A DNA stretch of 64,000 nucleotides from an uncultured Sphingomonadaceae bacterium (lineage in GTDB: Bacteria; Pseudomonadota; Alphaproteobacteria; Sphingomonadales; Sphingomonadaceae). A program made the translations under genes and the position numbers. Shown here one piece after another: positions 45,003-54,897 of the stretch. Where the stretch lies: positions 1 through 64,000 of the forward strand of contig CALKJZ010000016.1 of the NCBI GenBank assembly GCA_937995515.1, given 5' to 3'. The notes under the pieces were generated by a model. It was not told the origin of the DNA. It made no database searches and worked only from the letters and a program-made list of their open reading frames with translations. Positions within the stretch are counted from its first letter, which is position 1. Each line of letters starts with the position of its first letter.

Positions 45003-45036
45003 GCCGGGGCCCGGCTGCGGCGCGCCATCTGGCGCA

Positions 45037-47451
45037 TCATGGCGCGGCGGCGGGCGCGAGCCTCAGAATCCAGCGCGGCGGGCCGGGGAGCAGCGGGGCG
45101 GGCCGGCCCTCCAGCCAGTCGCGGTGGCCGGCGAGATAGTAGGGGGTTTCCGGATTGCCGGCCTGGCCGCCGGGCATGTGCCAGAGCCCTTCGGCTTCGA
45201 AGCCGGGCGAGACGGCCATGCGCTGCGAGGCGCCGAAGCCTGGTGCGGTTGCGCGCACGGTGGCGCGGCCGCCGGGCACGGGCGCGTCTTCCGGGTCGGT
45301 CCAAAGGCCGAGAAGGGGGATGATGGCCGAGAGCGGGTGGCGGACGCCTGCGGTGTTGATGGCGCCCCAGGTGAAGCGTTCGATGCGGCCGCCGGCCTGG
45401 TCCTCGACCTCGGCGGCAAGGTCCGCGAGCGCCTGGTCGATGAGCGAGGCCCAGTCTGCATGGCCTTCGGGTACGAGTGCCGGCGGCTTTTCGGCGAGCA
45501 GGCGGCGCAGCGAGCCCTCTGCGCCGCTCGGGGCATAGGTGCGGCGGAACTGGCCCTGGGGCCTGCCGCCCATGTAGCCGGCATAGATGCGGTCGCGCAC
45601 GATCTCCCGGTAGCGGGTGACAAGGCGCGCACCGACCGATTCCGGCCGCGCCCGGCCATCCCACTGGCGGACGGGCGCGATCATGACGGCAAGCCGCGGG
45701 TCTGCACGGCGCGCGGTGAGCTCGCCCAGAAGCGAATCCTTCCACCACAGGTGGACGGCGGAGAAGTCATCGAGCTGGATGGCGAGGAAATCGGCCGGCT
45801 GGAAGCGCTCCTGCGCCTTCAGGAGATCGCGGATCCGGCCGGCGCGGCTGCCGTGATCCCACCCGCCATTGCCGAGGCGGGCTGCGGCCTCGCCGCCGAG
45901 TACCCGGCCGTTGGCGGTCCAGATCCGGCCGTCTTCGGGCGTGCGCACGACGGGCACGGCACCGGGCGGCAGCATGCCGCGCCAGCCGCGCGATCCATCC
46001 GCAAAGCTGACCGCCTCGTGGCCGCTGAACCCGAAGCGGTCCGGCACCTGGCCGATGATCGTCCAGGCAATGGCGCCATCCCGGTCGGCGACGACGAGGT
46101 TCTGTTGCGGGATGGCGCTCTGGTGCGCGATCGCGATCGCCTCTTCCACAGATGCCGCGCGCTCGAGTGCCGTTGCCGGGCCGAGGCGGACGGAATCCAG
46201 CTCGTGCGCTGTCCAGCGCATGGCGATGGTGCGGCCGAGCGCGTCCTTGCCGATGACCGGCCCCCAGATGGTTTCGCGCACTGTCAGGGTTTCGCAGCGC
46301 AGGCGGCCGCAGATTTCCTCGGCATGGGTGCGGAAGGGCTGCGGGCCGCTCGCGGTCTGGTAGAGATCGTCGGCACCGGCAGGCACGACGATCACGGCGT
46401 CGGCGGTATCGATATAGCTGTTGGTGAACCCCCAGGCGATCCGGCCATTGCTGCCGACGACCATGAAGGGCGTGCCCGGAAGCGTGGCGCCGACGATGTC
46501 GAGCCGGGGCTCGCCTGCCCGTGCGGCGGGCTGCACCACCAGCCGGGCGCGGTACCAGCTGTTGGGCAGGCGGGTGCCGAGGTGCATGTCGTTGGCAAGA
46601 AGCGCGGCGCCGGTTGCAGTGCGGCTGCCGGCAACGGCCCAGTTGTTGCTGCCCGGCACCGGCTCTTCGGCGGGTGCCGGGCGCGGTGCACGGGGAGGGG
46701 CGGCCGGCGCAACCCTGCCCGGTGCCATCGGCGCGAGGGCCTGCGGCATGGGCGGCTCGGGCGCCACGCTGCGATCGAGCGGGGCATCGTTGGGCGCACC
46801 ATCGGGATAGAGGAAGGCAGCAAGCGCCGGGCCGCCGCGGGCGGTGGCAAGCGCCCGGTCCATCTCGCGCTGGGGCGTTGCCGGCTGGAGATTGAGATAC
46901 ATGGCAAAGACGGCGAGGATCGTGTCTTCGGCCGCCCATGGCTCCGGTCGGGCAAACAGCAGCGCATATTCGAACGGCCTGCGGTCGAGCGCGCCGAGGC
47001 CGGCGTTGACCCCGGCGGCATAGGCCTCGACGAGCGCGCGCTCTTCCGGGGCCATGCCGGCGAGGATCGCGCGCGCGCGGGCGCGGAAGCGGTGCACGCG
47101 CACGGCCCTGTCGAGCGGCAGGGCGGCGCCGCCCATCAGCGCGCCGAGCTCGCCTGCGGCCGAGCGGCGCAGCAGGTCCATCTGGAAGAAGCGCTCCTGC
47201 GCGTGGAGGAAGCCGAGCGCGGCTGCGACATCGGCGCGGCTGGCGCCGGTGACGACCGGAACGCCGGCTTCGTCGCGCGCGACGCTTGCCGGCTGCGCGA
47301 GGCCCGGCAGGGCGACCTCGCCCTCGAGCGCGGGCAGGGCGCCGCGGGCGGCGAGCCAGACATGGACGGCAAGGCCAAAACCGAGGAGCAGCAAGACGAC
47401 GAGCAGCGTGGCGACAAGCTTCAGCCCACCGCGAACAAGCCGTAAAACCAT
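45037..47451 (-). CDS. Penicillin acylase family amidohydrolase (exported Ntn hydrolase)
   Basis: 804-residue precursor with an N-terminal hydrophobic helix (VATLLVVLLLLGFGLAV, about 13-29), either a signal or an anchor. The catalytic Ser268 in PGSNNWAVAGSRT becomes the N terminus of the beta chain after self-cleavage. The alpha chain has GFLHAQERFFQMDLLRR near 80-96. In beta, NDMHLGTRLPN and GSNGRIAWGFTNSYIDTADAVIV are typical. The stretch before Ser268 (about 230-266) is unusually rich in Pro and Ala. Relatives hydrolyse penicillins or acyl-homoserine lactones; the substrate here is not known. It is divergent from cobT. Confidence 0.9.
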   Translation of the reverse strand: MVLRLVRGGLKLVATLLVVLLLLGFGLAVHVWLAARGALPALEGEVALPGLAQPASVARDEAGVPVVTGASRADVAAALGFLHAQERFFQMDLLRRSAAGELGALMGGAALPLDRAVRVHRFRARARAILAGMAPEERALVEAYAAGVNAGLGALDRRPFEYALLFARPEPWAAEDTILAVFAMYLNLQPATPQREMDRALATARGGPALAAFLYPDGAPNDAPLDRSVAPEPPMPQALAPMAPGRVAPAAPPRAPRPAPAEEPVPGSNNWAVAGSRTATGAALLANDMHLGTRLPNSWYRARLVVQPAARAGEPRLDIVGATLPGTPFMVVGSNGRIAWGFTNSYIDTADAVIVVPAGADDLYQTASGPQPFRTHAEEICGRLRCETLTVRETIWGPVIGKDALGRTIAMRWTAHELDSVRLGPATALERAASVEEAIAIAHQSAIPQQNLVVADRDGAIAWTIIGQVPDRFGFSGHEAVSFADGSRGWRGMLPPGAVPVVRTPEDGRIWTANGRVLGGEAAARLGNGGWDHGSRAGRIRDLLKAQERFQPADFLAIQLDDFSAVHLWWKDSLLGELTARRADPRLAVMIAPVRQWDGRARPESVGARLVTRYREIVRDRIYAGYMGGRPQGQFRRTYAPSGAEGSLRRLLAEKPPALVPEGHADWASLIDQALADLAAEVEDQAGGRIERFTWGAINTAGVRHPLSAIIPLLGLWTDPEDAPVPGGRATVRATAPGFGASQRMAVSPGFEAEGLWHMPGGQAGNPETPYYLAGHRDWLEGRPAPLLPGPPRWILRLAPAAAP

Positions 47452-47591
47452 GGCCCTCCCCCCCTTGGCCTGCCCCGATAGCCGGGTGCGCCGTAGCAGG
47501 AAAGCGGCAGGCGCGTGCCGGGCGCCGGCCGACCCGGTGGCACGGCTGCCGGGCGCATCCGGGCTCTGGATAGGGGGCGCTGGGCCTTGCT

Positions 47592-49454
47592 ATGGACGGG
47601 CTCATGGGTGATCCCGATCCGGTGGAAGCATTCCGCCAGTCGCTCGAGGCCTGCGCCCGGGCGCTGGGCCGGCGGGCGGAGCTGCAGCTTTCGTACACGG
47701 CCGACCGGCCGGCTCTTTCGGGCGACATGGCGCGCGTGCCCCAGCCGCCGCGCACGCTGTCGCCCGAAGAGGTGCAGGAGGTTCGCGGCTGGGCCGACGC
47801 CTTTGCGCTGCGCAAGCGCCTGCACGACTCGCGGGCGCATGCGGCGGTTGCCGTGCGCCCGGGGCTTGCGCGCGAACTGCTGAATGCCGCCGAGCAGGCG
47901 CGCATCGAGGCGCTCGGCGGGCGCGAGATGGCGGGCGTTGCGGCCAACCTCCGGCGGATGACGGAAGCGCGGATGCGCACCGACCCGATTGCGCGCGCGC
48001 GCACCCCCGAGGAGGTGCCGCTTGCAACCGCGGTGCAGCTTCTGATGCGCGAGCGGCTGGCCGGCGAGCCGGTGCCCGCGGCCGCTCAGGCAGCGGTTGA
48101 GATGGTGCGCGCGCGGGTGGAGGGGGCGGCCGCGGCGCATTTCGAGGCACTGGCTGGCGCACTCGACCGCCAGAGCGACTTTGCCGAGCTGTTCCGCCGC
48201 GTGCTGAAGGACCTGGGGCTGGACGGGGCCGACGCGCCCGAGCCCGGCGCGGACGCGGAGGAGGAGACGGGCGCGGGTGAGGAGGATGCGCCGCAGGACG
48301 AAGGCGCGGAGGCGCCGCCGGAGGGCGAGGGCGACAGCACGGCCAAGACGCGCAGCGAGCGGTCGGACGAGGGGGAGGAGGACTCGGAGGCGCGCGAAGC
48401 CGCCATGGCGTTCGACGAGGTCTCGGATGCGGAGCCCGGCGAGGAGGGCGAGGATGGGATCCTGCCGTGGCGGCCCGCCCCGGCCGAGGCGCGGGTGCCG
48501 CCGGACTTCGACTATCGCGTGTTTTCGACCGCCTTCGACGAGGAGGTGGCGGCCGAGGAGCTGTGCGACGCCGAGGAGCTGATGCGGCTGCGCGCCTACC
48601 TCGACCAGCAGCTGGTGACGCTGCAGGGGGCGGTGACCAAGCTCGCCAACCGGTTGCAGCGGCGGCTGATGGCGCAGCAGAGCCGTGCCTGGGATTTCGA
48701 CCAGGAGGAGGGCCTGCTCGACACCGCGCGGCTGACGCGCGTGATCACCGACCCGGAGCACCCGCTCTCCTACAAGGTGGAGCGCGACACGCGCTTCCGC
48801 GACACGGTGGTGACGCTGCTCATCGACAATTCGGGCTCGATGCGCGGGCGGCCGATTTCGATTGCGGCGATCTCTGCCGACATTCTTGCGCGTACGCTGG
48901 AGCGGTGCGGGGTGAAGACGGAGATCCTCGGCTTTACCACGCGGGCCTGGAAGGGCGGCCAGTCCCGCGAGGCGTGGCTTCAGGCTGGCCGGCCGGCGCG
49001 GCCGGGGCGGCTCAACGATCTGCGCCACATCGTCTACAAGCCCGCCGACGTGCCGTGGCGGCGCGCGCGGCGCAACCTCGGGCTGATGATGCGCGAGGGA
49101 CTGCTGAAGGAGAATATCGATGGCGAGGCGCTGCTGTGGGCGCATGGGCGGCTGATGGCGCGCAACGAGGACCGGCGGATCCTGATGGTGATCTCCGACG
49201 GGGCTCCGGTCGATGATTCGACTCTTTCGGCCAACAGCGGCAACTATCTCGAGCGGCACCTGCGGCAGGTGATCGCGTGGATCGAGACCCGGTCGCCCGC
49301 GCAGCTGGTGGCGATCGGGATCGGCCACGACGTGACCCGCTATTACCGCCGCGCGGTGACCATCATGGATGCCGAGCAGCTGGGCGGCGCGATCATCGAG
49401 CAGCTGGCCGCCCTCTTCGACGAGGATACCCCCGCACGCACCCGCCGGCGGTAA
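47592..49454 (+). CDS. cobT: Cobaltochelatase subunit CobT
   Basis: 620-residue subunit of the aerobic cobaltochelatase CobNST that inserts cobalt into hydrogenobyrinic acid diamide. An acidic, low-complexity region (about 215-300) precedes the C-terminal von Willebrand A domain with the MIDAS motif DNSGS (Asp412, Ser414, Ser416), and SDGAPVDD near 537. CobS, its AAA+ partner, and CobN are not in the window. ATG 47592 was used; ATG 47604 is possible. It is divergent from the penicillin-acylase gene across 140 bases. Confidence 0.94.
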   Translation: MDGLMGDPDPVEAFRQSLEACARALGRRAELQLSYTADRPALSGDMARVPQPPRTLSPEEVQEVRGWADAFALRKRLHDSRAHAAVAVRPGLARELLNAAEQARIEALGGREMAGVAANLRRMTEARMRTDPIARARTPEEVPLATAVQLLMRERLAGEPVPAAAQAAVEMVRARVEGAAAAHFEALAGALDRQSDFAELFRRVLKDLGLDGADAPEPGADAEEETGAGEEDAPQDEGAEAPPEGEGDSTAKTRSERSDEGEEDSEAREAAMAFDEVSDAEPGEEGEDGILPWRPAPAEARVPPDFDYRVFSTAFDEEVAAEELCDAEELMRLRAYLDQQLVTLQGAVTKLANRLQRRLMAQQSRAWDFDQEEGLLDTARLTRVITDPEHPLSYKVERDTRFRDTVVTLLIDNSGSMRGRPISIAAISADILARTLERCGVKTEILGFTTRAWKGGQSREAWLQAGRPARPGRLNDLRHIVYKPADVPWRRARRNLGLMMREGLLKENIDGEALLWAHGRLMARNEDRRILMVISDGAPVDDSTLSANSGNYLERHLRQVIAWIETRSPAQLVAIGIGHDVTRYYRRAVTIMDAEQLGGAIIEQLAALFDEDTPARTRRR

Positions 49455-49611
49455 GAGGCCCGCGGGGCTGCGGGGTGGCAGCGCCGGGCCGCCCACGAGC
49501 GCCCACCGGCCGGCCGGGCGGACCTGCCTGCCCCCGTGCCAAGGCCGGCAAGCCTTGGCCGTGGCGCCTTTGGGCTTGTGCCGTTGCGGCAGGCGGCGCA
49601 AGAGGGTGCGG

Positions 49612-50004
49612 ATGGCAGGCTTCGTGCAGCTGCTGGGCTCGGCGGGCGCGGTGGCGCTGCTGGTCGCGCTCGCCTTTGCGATGGGGTTCCGCACGGCCCC
49701 GTGGCTCGACGCGGCGCGGGCGCTGGAGGAGGCGGATGCCGCGCTCGTGGGCTTCGGCGCCGAGGCGGCGCTGGTGTCTGCGGACGGCACAGCCGCGCTG
49801 GTGCGGGGTGGTAACGGCGCGCGCGCGCTGGTGGTGCGGCGGGGGGACCGGTTCGTGGTGCGCCGGCTGGGCGCGGAGGCGCGCGTGACCGGGTGCGGCG
49901 ACGGCCTCATTGTCGACTGCCGGGAGACGGGGCTGCGCCGGGTGCGGCTTGCGCTTGACGCGCCGCCTCCCGCATGGACATGGGCCGGCCATCGTGCCGC
50001 CTGA
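49612..50004 (+). CDS. Hypothetical single-helix membrane protein
   Basis: 130-residue protein that I do not recognise. One membrane helix (LLGSAGAVALLVALAFAMGF, about 7-26) anchors a mostly beta-stranded soluble part with VRGGNGARALVVRRGDRFVVRRL. Two Cys residues in TGCGDGLIVDCRE may form a disulfide in the periplasm. The 3' end overlaps the GTG start chosen for the fatty acid hydroxylase by 11 bases. Codon bias fits a real gene. Confidence 0.6.
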   Translation: MAGFVQLLGSAGAVALLVALAFAMGFRTAPWLDAARALEEADAALVGFGAEAALVSADGTAALVRGGNGARALVVRRGDRFVVRRLGAEARVTGCGDGLIVDCRETGLRRVRLALDAPPPAWTWAGHRAA

Positions 50005-50977
50005 CCTGCCGGATCCCGTGAAGCTGGCCGTGCCCGCCTTTGCGGCGCTGGTGGCCTTGGAGATGTGGCTGGTGAAGCGGCGCGGCCGGGGCGCCTATGA
50101 CTGGCGCGACGCGGGCGCCTCGCTGACGCTGGGCCTCGGCAGCACGGTCGCAGGCGCGCTGACGGCCGGCCTCGTGTTTGCAATCGCCATGTTCGTGTGG
50201 CAGCACCGGCTGTTCGACATCGGCTGGACGTGGTGGGCTTTCGTGCTGGCCTTCGTGCTCGACGACCTTGCCTATTACTGGTTTCACCGCACAGCGCACC
50301 GGGTTCGCTGGTTCTGGGCCAGCCATGTGATCCACCACAGTTCGCAGCACTACAACCTGACGACGGCGTTGCGGCAGACATGGACGGGCTTTTTCTCGCT
50401 CGCCTTCCTGTTCCGCCTGCCGCTGTTCCTCATCGGCTTTCCGCCGGCGATGGTATTCTTTGTGGCCGGGCTGAACCTTGTCTACCAGTTCTGGATCCAT
50501 ACCGAGCAGGTGGACCGGATGCCCGGCTGGTTCGAGGCGGTGATGAACACCCCTTCGCACCACCGCGTGCACCATGCCACCAACCCGCTCTACCTCGACC
50601 GCAACTATGCCGGCGTGTTCATCATCTGGGATCGGATGTTCGGCACCTTCCAGCCGGAGCTTGCCAGCATTCGGCCGCGCTATGGCATCGTGAAGAACCT
50701 CGGCACGCTGAACCCCCTCTGGGCGGCCGTGCACGAGTGGGCCGGGATCGGCCGCGACCTGTTGCGCGCGCGCTCGCTCCGCGAGGCGGCCGGGCGGATC
50801 GCGGGGCCGCCGGGCTGGCAGCCGGACGGGCCGGGCGAGACCTCGGAGGCGATCCGCGCGCGCTGGGCTGCGCAGCAGGCGCGGGCGCCGGGCGCGCCGC
50901 AGGCGGGCGGCGGCGTGCCTGGCCCGGCGCAAGGCGGCAGCGAGCCGGCGGCAGGGGTGGGGGTGCGCGGGGCATGA
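49994..50977 (+). CDS. Fatty acid hydroxylase/sterol desaturase family protein
   Basis: 327-residue membrane di-iron enzyme. Four membrane segments are likely (about 10-25, 40-65, 70-90 and 140-170). The histidine boxes are visible: HRTAHR, HVIHHSSQHYN and HHRVHHATN. It probably hydroxylates or desaturates a lipid or carotenoid; the substrate is not known. The start GTG 49994 is inferred: the membrane part starts soon after and no ATG fits. The C terminus is a Gly/Ala-rich tail. The next gene overlaps its stop by ATGA. Confidence 0.88.
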   Translation: MPPDLPDPVKLAVPAFAALVALEMWLVKRRGRGAYDWRDAGASLTLGLGSTVAGALTAGLVFAIAMFVWQHRLFDIGWTWWAFVLAFVLDDLAYYWFHRTAHRVRWFWASHVIHHSSQHYNLTTALRQTWTGFFSLAFLFRLPLFLIGFPPAMVFFVAGLNLVYQFWIHTEQVDRMPGWFEAVMNTPSHHRVHHATNPLYLDRNYAGVFIIWDRMFGTFQPELASIRPRYGIVKNLGTLNPLWAAVHEWAGIGRDLLRARSLREAAGRIAGPPGWQPDGPGETSEAIRARWAAQQARAPGAPQAGGGVPGPAQGGSEPAAGVGVRGA

Positions 50978-52110
50978 GAGCCCAGCGCCGCTTCCTGTGG
51001 GCGGTTGCGATCTTTGCCATGATCCTGATTGCCGGTGCGATCACGTGGCGCCTGGCAAGCGACCGTCTGCTGCGCTGGGCTTCCACCCCGACATCGGCCT
51101 TTGCAGACAGGCCGCCGCCGCCGCCGGCCGACTATGCCGAGGCTGCGGCGTGGGTGGCGCGGCCCGACATGCCCGACGACCCGGCGCGCTTCGTGCCCGA
51201 GGGCTACCGGATTGCGCCCAGGCCGGCGGCTGCGACCTTCTATGTGCCGCCGACCGCCTTTTTCGGCCGCGACCGCTGGAACGCGCCGCTGGACGATGCG
51301 CCGACCGCCGAGCGGCTGGCGCTTTTCACGCGGATGCAGGCCAGCGTGTTCAACGGCGTCTCGGCCATCTGGGCGCCGCGCTACCGGCAGGCGACGCTTG
51401 GTGCCTTCTTCCGCCCGGGGCCTGACGCGGATGCCGCCCTCGAGCTCGCCTATGGCGATGTGGCGCGTGCGTTCGAGGCGTTTCTCGCCGCCCAGCCCGC
51501 CGGGCGGCCGCTGATCCTTGCCGGGCACAGCCAGGGTTCGCTGCATCTGCTGCGGCTGGTGGCCGAACGGGTGGCGGGCACGCCGGTCGCCGAGCGCGTG
51601 GTGGCGGTCTATGCCGTGGGCTGGCCGGTAACGGAGGCGGATCTTGCCGGGCTTGGCATGGGGGCCTGCGCCACGCGCGAGCAGGCCGGCTGCCTGCTTT
51701 CGTGGCAGAGCTTTGCAGCCGACGCGGACCTGGCGGCCATTCTTGCGGAGTTTGCCGACGCGCGGCGCTTTTCCGGCGCGCCGGTGGGCGAGGCGGCGAT
51801 GCTCTGCCGCAACCCGCTGACCGGTGACGCCGAAGCCGCCGGCCCGGAGGCCAATCTCGGCGCGCTTGCAGACGACGGGCTCCGCCCGCGGCTGGCCGGT
51901 GCCCGCTGCGGCCCGCGCGGCCTGTTGCTGGTGGACCCGCCGCCGCGGGACTTCGGCCGGTTCGTGCTGCCCAACGGCAATTTCCACGCCTATGACTACA
52001 GCCTGTTCTGGGCGAACATCCGCGCCGATGCCGAGGCCCGGCTGGGGGCTTTTGCAGGGCGCGTGGCCGAGGCGGCGGGTGCGGCCGGGCGCACGGGCCG
52101 GAAGGGGTGA
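50974..52110 (+). CDS. DUF3089 family alpha/beta hydrolase-like protein
   Basis: 378-residue protein with an N-terminal membrane helix (LWAVAIFAMILIAGAITW, about 8-25), so anchored or exported. FYVPPTAFFGRDRWNAPLDD is typical of DUF3089. The nucleophile-elbow GHSQGS has Ser186, and a FHAYDYSLFWANIR segment near the C terminus carries a candidate His. Lipase/esterase-type activity is inferred from the fold. It is coupled with the hydroxylase gene before and with ruvX after it (GTGA), so lipid modification is a possible shared theme. Confidence 0.85.
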   Translation: MRAQRRFLWAVAIFAMILIAGAITWRLASDRLLRWASTPTSAFADRPPPPPADYAEAAAWVARPDMPDDPARFVPEGYRIAPRPAAATFYVPPTAFFGRDRWNAPLDDAPTAERLALFTRMQASVFNGVSAIWAPRYRQATLGAFFRPGPDADAALELAYGDVARAFEAFLAAQPAGRPLILAGHSQGSLHLLRLVAERVAGTPVAERVVAVYAVGWPVTEADLAGLGMGACATREQAGCLLSWQSFAADADLAAILAEFADARRFSGAPVGEAAMLCRNPLTGDAEAAGPEANLGALADDGLRPRLAGARCGPRGLLLVDPPPRDFGRFVLPNGNFHAYDYSLFWANIRADAEARLGAFAGRVAEAAGAAGRTGRKG

Positions 52111-52595
52111 GCGCTGCGCTTGTCACCACGGATGCGGAGCAGTTTGCGCGCGCGTGCGGCTTTCCGGTGCGGCTGCTCGGCCTCGACATCGGGACGCGCA
52201 CCATCGGGCTTGCCACCTCGACCGCCGACGGCCGCTTTGCGAGCGCACGCACCACGATCCGCCGCACCCGTCCTGCTGCCGACCTCGCCGCGCTTGCAGC
52301 CTTCGTGGCCGCCGAGCGGATCTGCGGGCTGGTGGCCGGCCTGCCGCTCCGCCTCGATGGCAGCGATTCGCCGCGCACCCAGTCGGCGCGCGCCACCGCG
52401 CGCAACCTTGCTGCCGGCCTCGGGCTTCCCCTGCTGCTGTGGGACGAGCGGTGGTCGACCGCGGCGGTGGAGCGGGAGATGATCGCGGCCGACCTTTCGC
52501 GTGCGAAGCGGGCCGAGCGGGTGGACCGGCTTGCGGCCGCGCATATCCTCGAGGGCGCGCTCGCCCGCCTTGCCCGCGTGCCGCCTGCTGCCTAA
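52107..52595 (+). CDS. ruvX: RuvX/YqgF Holliday junction resolvase-like nuclease
   Basis: 162-residue RNase H-fold protein. [15 protein letters not shown] with the first catalytic Asp, [35 protein letters not shown] and a C-terminal [13 protein letters not shown] with the last Asp match YqgF. The family acts in pre-16S rRNA 5' end processing. The GTG start at 52107 overlaps the DUF3089 stop. pyrB follows 10 bases after it. Confidence 0.93.
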   Translation: MSAALVTTDAEQFARACGFPVRLLGLDIGTRTIGLATSTADGRFASARTTIRRTRPAADLAALAAFVAAERICGLVAGLPLRLDGSDSPRTQSARATARNLAAGLGLPLLLWDERWSTAAVEREMIAADLSRAKRAERVDRLAAAHILEGALARLARVPPAA

Positions 52596-52605
52596 GCCGG
52601 CGGCC

Positions 52606-53571
52606 ATGGCCTCGCTCCCGCCTGGCGCCCCGCCATTTGCCCACCGGCACCTGCTGGGGATTGCCGGGATGCAGCCGTGGGAGATCAGCTATCTGCTCGA
52701 TGCCGCGGACGGTTGGGTGGACCATGGACGTGCGGCGCGCAAGCGCGACGAGCGGCTGCTGGGGCTCACGCAGATCAACGCCTTCTTCGAGGCCTCGACA
52801 CGCACGCTTCTGTCGTTCGAGATCGCCGGCAAGCGGCTGGGCGCTGATGTGGTGAACCTGATGGCGGGGCAGAGTTCGCTCACCAAGGGCGAGACGCTGC
52901 TCGACACGGCGCTCACCCTCAATGCCATGCGGCCCGATGTGCTCGTGATCCGTCACGGGGCCTCTGGCGCGGTGGCGCTGCTGGCCGAGAAGGTGGGCTG
53001 CCCGGTTTTGAACGCGGGCGACGGGCGCCATGAGCACCCAACCCAGGCGCTGCTCGATGCGCTGACCATCCGCCGGCGCAAGGGGGCGATTGCCGGGCTG
53101 CGGGTGGCGATCTGCGGCGACATTCTGCACAGCCGGGTCGCGCGATCGAACTTTTACCTTTTGACCGCGCTCGGTGCCGAGGTGCGCGCGGTCGCCCCTG
53201 CGACACTGATGCCCGCGGATGTGGAGGCGTTCGGCGTTTCGGCCTTCACCGACATGGAGGCGGGCATTGCGGGGGCGGACGTGGTGATGATGCTGCGGCT
53301 CCAGCGCGAGCGGATGGAGGGTGCACTTGTTCCCTCGACGCGGGAATATTTCCGCACCTTCGGGCTCACCACGGCCCGGCTGCGGGTGGCTGCACCCGAC
53401 GTGCTGGTGATGCACCCGGGGCCGATGAACCGCGGGGTGGAGATCGACAGCCAGGTGGCCGACGACATCCAGCGCTCGGCGATCACCGAGCAGGTGGAGA
53501 TGGGCGTGGCGGTTCGGATGGCGTGCCTTGACATCCTGACGCGTCCGCTGCGCGGCTGGAGCGGGCCTTGA
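52606..53571 (+). CDS. pyrB: Aspartate carbamoyltransferase, catalytic subunit
   Basis: 321-residue enzyme that joins carbamoyl phosphate and aspartate in pyrimidine synthesis. Signatures: [12 protein letters not shown] (carbamoyl phosphate binding), [41 protein letters not shown] and [11 protein letters not shown]. Length fits the bacterial catalytic chain. No pyrI regulatory subunit is near; instead a dihydroorotase-like gene overlaps its stop by TTGA, the arrangement known for PyrB-PyrX complexes. ATG 52606 is the best start. Confidence 0.96.
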   Translation: MASLPPGAPPFAHRHLLGIAGMQPWEISYLLDAADGWVDHGRAARKRDERLLGLTQINAFFEASTRTLLSFEIAGKRLGADVVNLMAGQSSLTKGETLLDTALTLNAMRPDVLVIRHGASGAVALLAEKVGCPVLNAGDGRHEHPTQALLDALTIRRRKGAIAGLRVAICGDILHSRVARSNFYLLTALGAEVRAVAPATLMPADVEAFGVSAFTDMEAGIAGADVVMMLRLQRERMEGALVPSTREYFRTFGLTTARLRVAAPDVLVMHPGPMNRGVEIDSQVADDIQRSAITEQVEMGVAVRMACLDILTRPLRGWSGP

Positions 53572-54863
53572 GACCGATCCTGTTCCGCGATGCCCTGCTG
53601 GTTGACCCGGTGGCGGCCGAACCGGAGCGGGCCGACCTGCTCGTCGCCGGGCGGTCGATCGCCGCCATCGGGGCAGGCCTTGGGGCGCCCGACGGGGCCG
53701 AGATTGTCGCGGCGGGCGGCTGCCTCCTTGCGCCGGGGATTGTCGATGCCTGCGTGTTCCGCGCCGACATCGAGGCGGCCGTGGCCGGCGGCGTGACGGC
53801 GGCGCTCTTGATGCCCGACCAGAACCCGCCGCTTGACGACCCGGCGCTGGTGGAACGCGCGCTGCGGCTCGGCAAGCCGCGGGTGTGGGTGCACCCGCTT
53901 GCGGCCGCCACGCGCGGGCTCGAGGGCCGCGCGCTCGCCGAGCTGGCGCTTCTCAGGGAGGCTGGCGCGGTGGGCGTTGCAACCGGCCGTCGGGCGGTTG
54001 CGGACTCCGCAGTGATGCTCCGGGTGCTCACCTATGCAGCCGGGCTCGGGATGGTGGTGGTGGCCCATGCAGAGGATGGGGCGCTTGCCGCCGGCGCCGT
54101 TGCCACCGAGGGCGAGATGGCGACCCGGCTTGGCCTTCCGGCGGCGCCTGCGGCCGCCGAGGCGCTTGCGATCGCCCGCGACCTGCGGCTGGCGCGGGAG
54201 GCGGGCGCGGCGCTGCACATTGCCTGTGTCTCGACTGCCGAGGGTGTGGCGCTGGTGCGCGCGGCAAAGGCGGCGGGGCAGGATGTGACGGCGGCAACCG
54301 CGCCGGAATATGCCCTGCTGAACGATCATGCGCTGATGGGCTTCCGCAGTTTTGCGCGCCTCTCGCCGCCGCTGCGGCAAGAGGAGGACCGGCTGGCGGT
54401 GCGCGCCGGGCTTGGCGACGGCACGATCGACATGCTGGTCTCGCGCCACGATCCGCGCACGTCGGAGGAAAAGCGGCTGCCCTTTGCCGACGCCGCGCCC
54501 GGGGCGGCGGGACTGGCGACGCTGCTGCCGCTGGGGCTTTTGCTGGTGGCCGATGGTGCGCTGAGCCTTTCGCAGCTGTTCGACCGGCTGGCGCGCGCCC
54601 CGGCGCGCCGCTTTGGCCTTGCCGGTGGCCGGCTCTGCGTCGGCGCCCCGGCCGATCTCGTGCTGGTGGACCCCAAGGCGGCGTGGCGGATCGAGGCGGA
54701 CCGGCTGCCCGGTCTTTCGGGCAACACGCCCTTCGACGGCCTGCCGGTGGAGGGGCGGCTCAGGATGCTGGTAAAGGGCGGCGAGCCGCTGTGCGGCGCC
54801 CCGGCAACGCCGCGGCGCGACGAGGCGGGTCGCTTTGGCGATGGGCGGGCTGAGCGTTCATGA
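53568..54863 (+). CDS. Dihydroorotase-like protein lacking the metal ligands (PyrX type)
   Basis: 431-residue amidohydrolase-fold protein. It resembles dihydroorotase throughout, but the HxH motif after the first strand is gone: the PGLIDxHVH region reads [17 protein letters not shown], with a shortened loop. SDHAPHT is replaced by SRHDPRT in [15 protein letters not shown]. It should therefore be inactive and act as a structural partner of PyrB. The TTG start at 53568 overlaps the pyrB stop. An active pyrC must be elsewhere. Conserved are [31 protein letters not shown] and [11 protein letters not shown]. Confidence 0.85.
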   Translation: MRPILFRDALLVDPVAAEPERADLLVAGRSIAAIGAGLGAPDGAEIVAAGGCLLAPGIVDACVFRADIEAAVAGGVTAALLMPDQNPPLDDPALVERALRLGKPRVWVHPLAAATRGLEGRALAELALLREAGAVGVATGRRAVADSAVMLRVLTYAAGLGMVVVAHAEDGALAAGAVATEGEMATRLGLPAAPAAAEALAIARDLRLAREAGAALHIACVSTAEGVALVRAAKAAGQDVTAATAPEYALLNDHALMGFRSFARLSPPLRQEEDRLAVRAGLGDGTIDMLVSRHDPRTSEEKRLPFADAAPGAAGLATLLPLGLLLVADGALSLSQLFDRLARAPARRFGLAGGRLCVGAPADLVLVDPKAAWRIEADRLPGLSGNTPFDGLPVEGRLRMLVKGGEPLCGAPATPRRDEAGRFGDGRAERS

Positions 54864-54897
54864 TTTTTGGAGATCGGCCGTGTTAGCGTGTCAAGGG

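Noticed and set aside
45022-45035. Hairpin GCGCCA-TC-TGGCGC between typA and the acylase gene as a terminator
   Set aside because: The loop is only two bases and no T-run follows on either strand.
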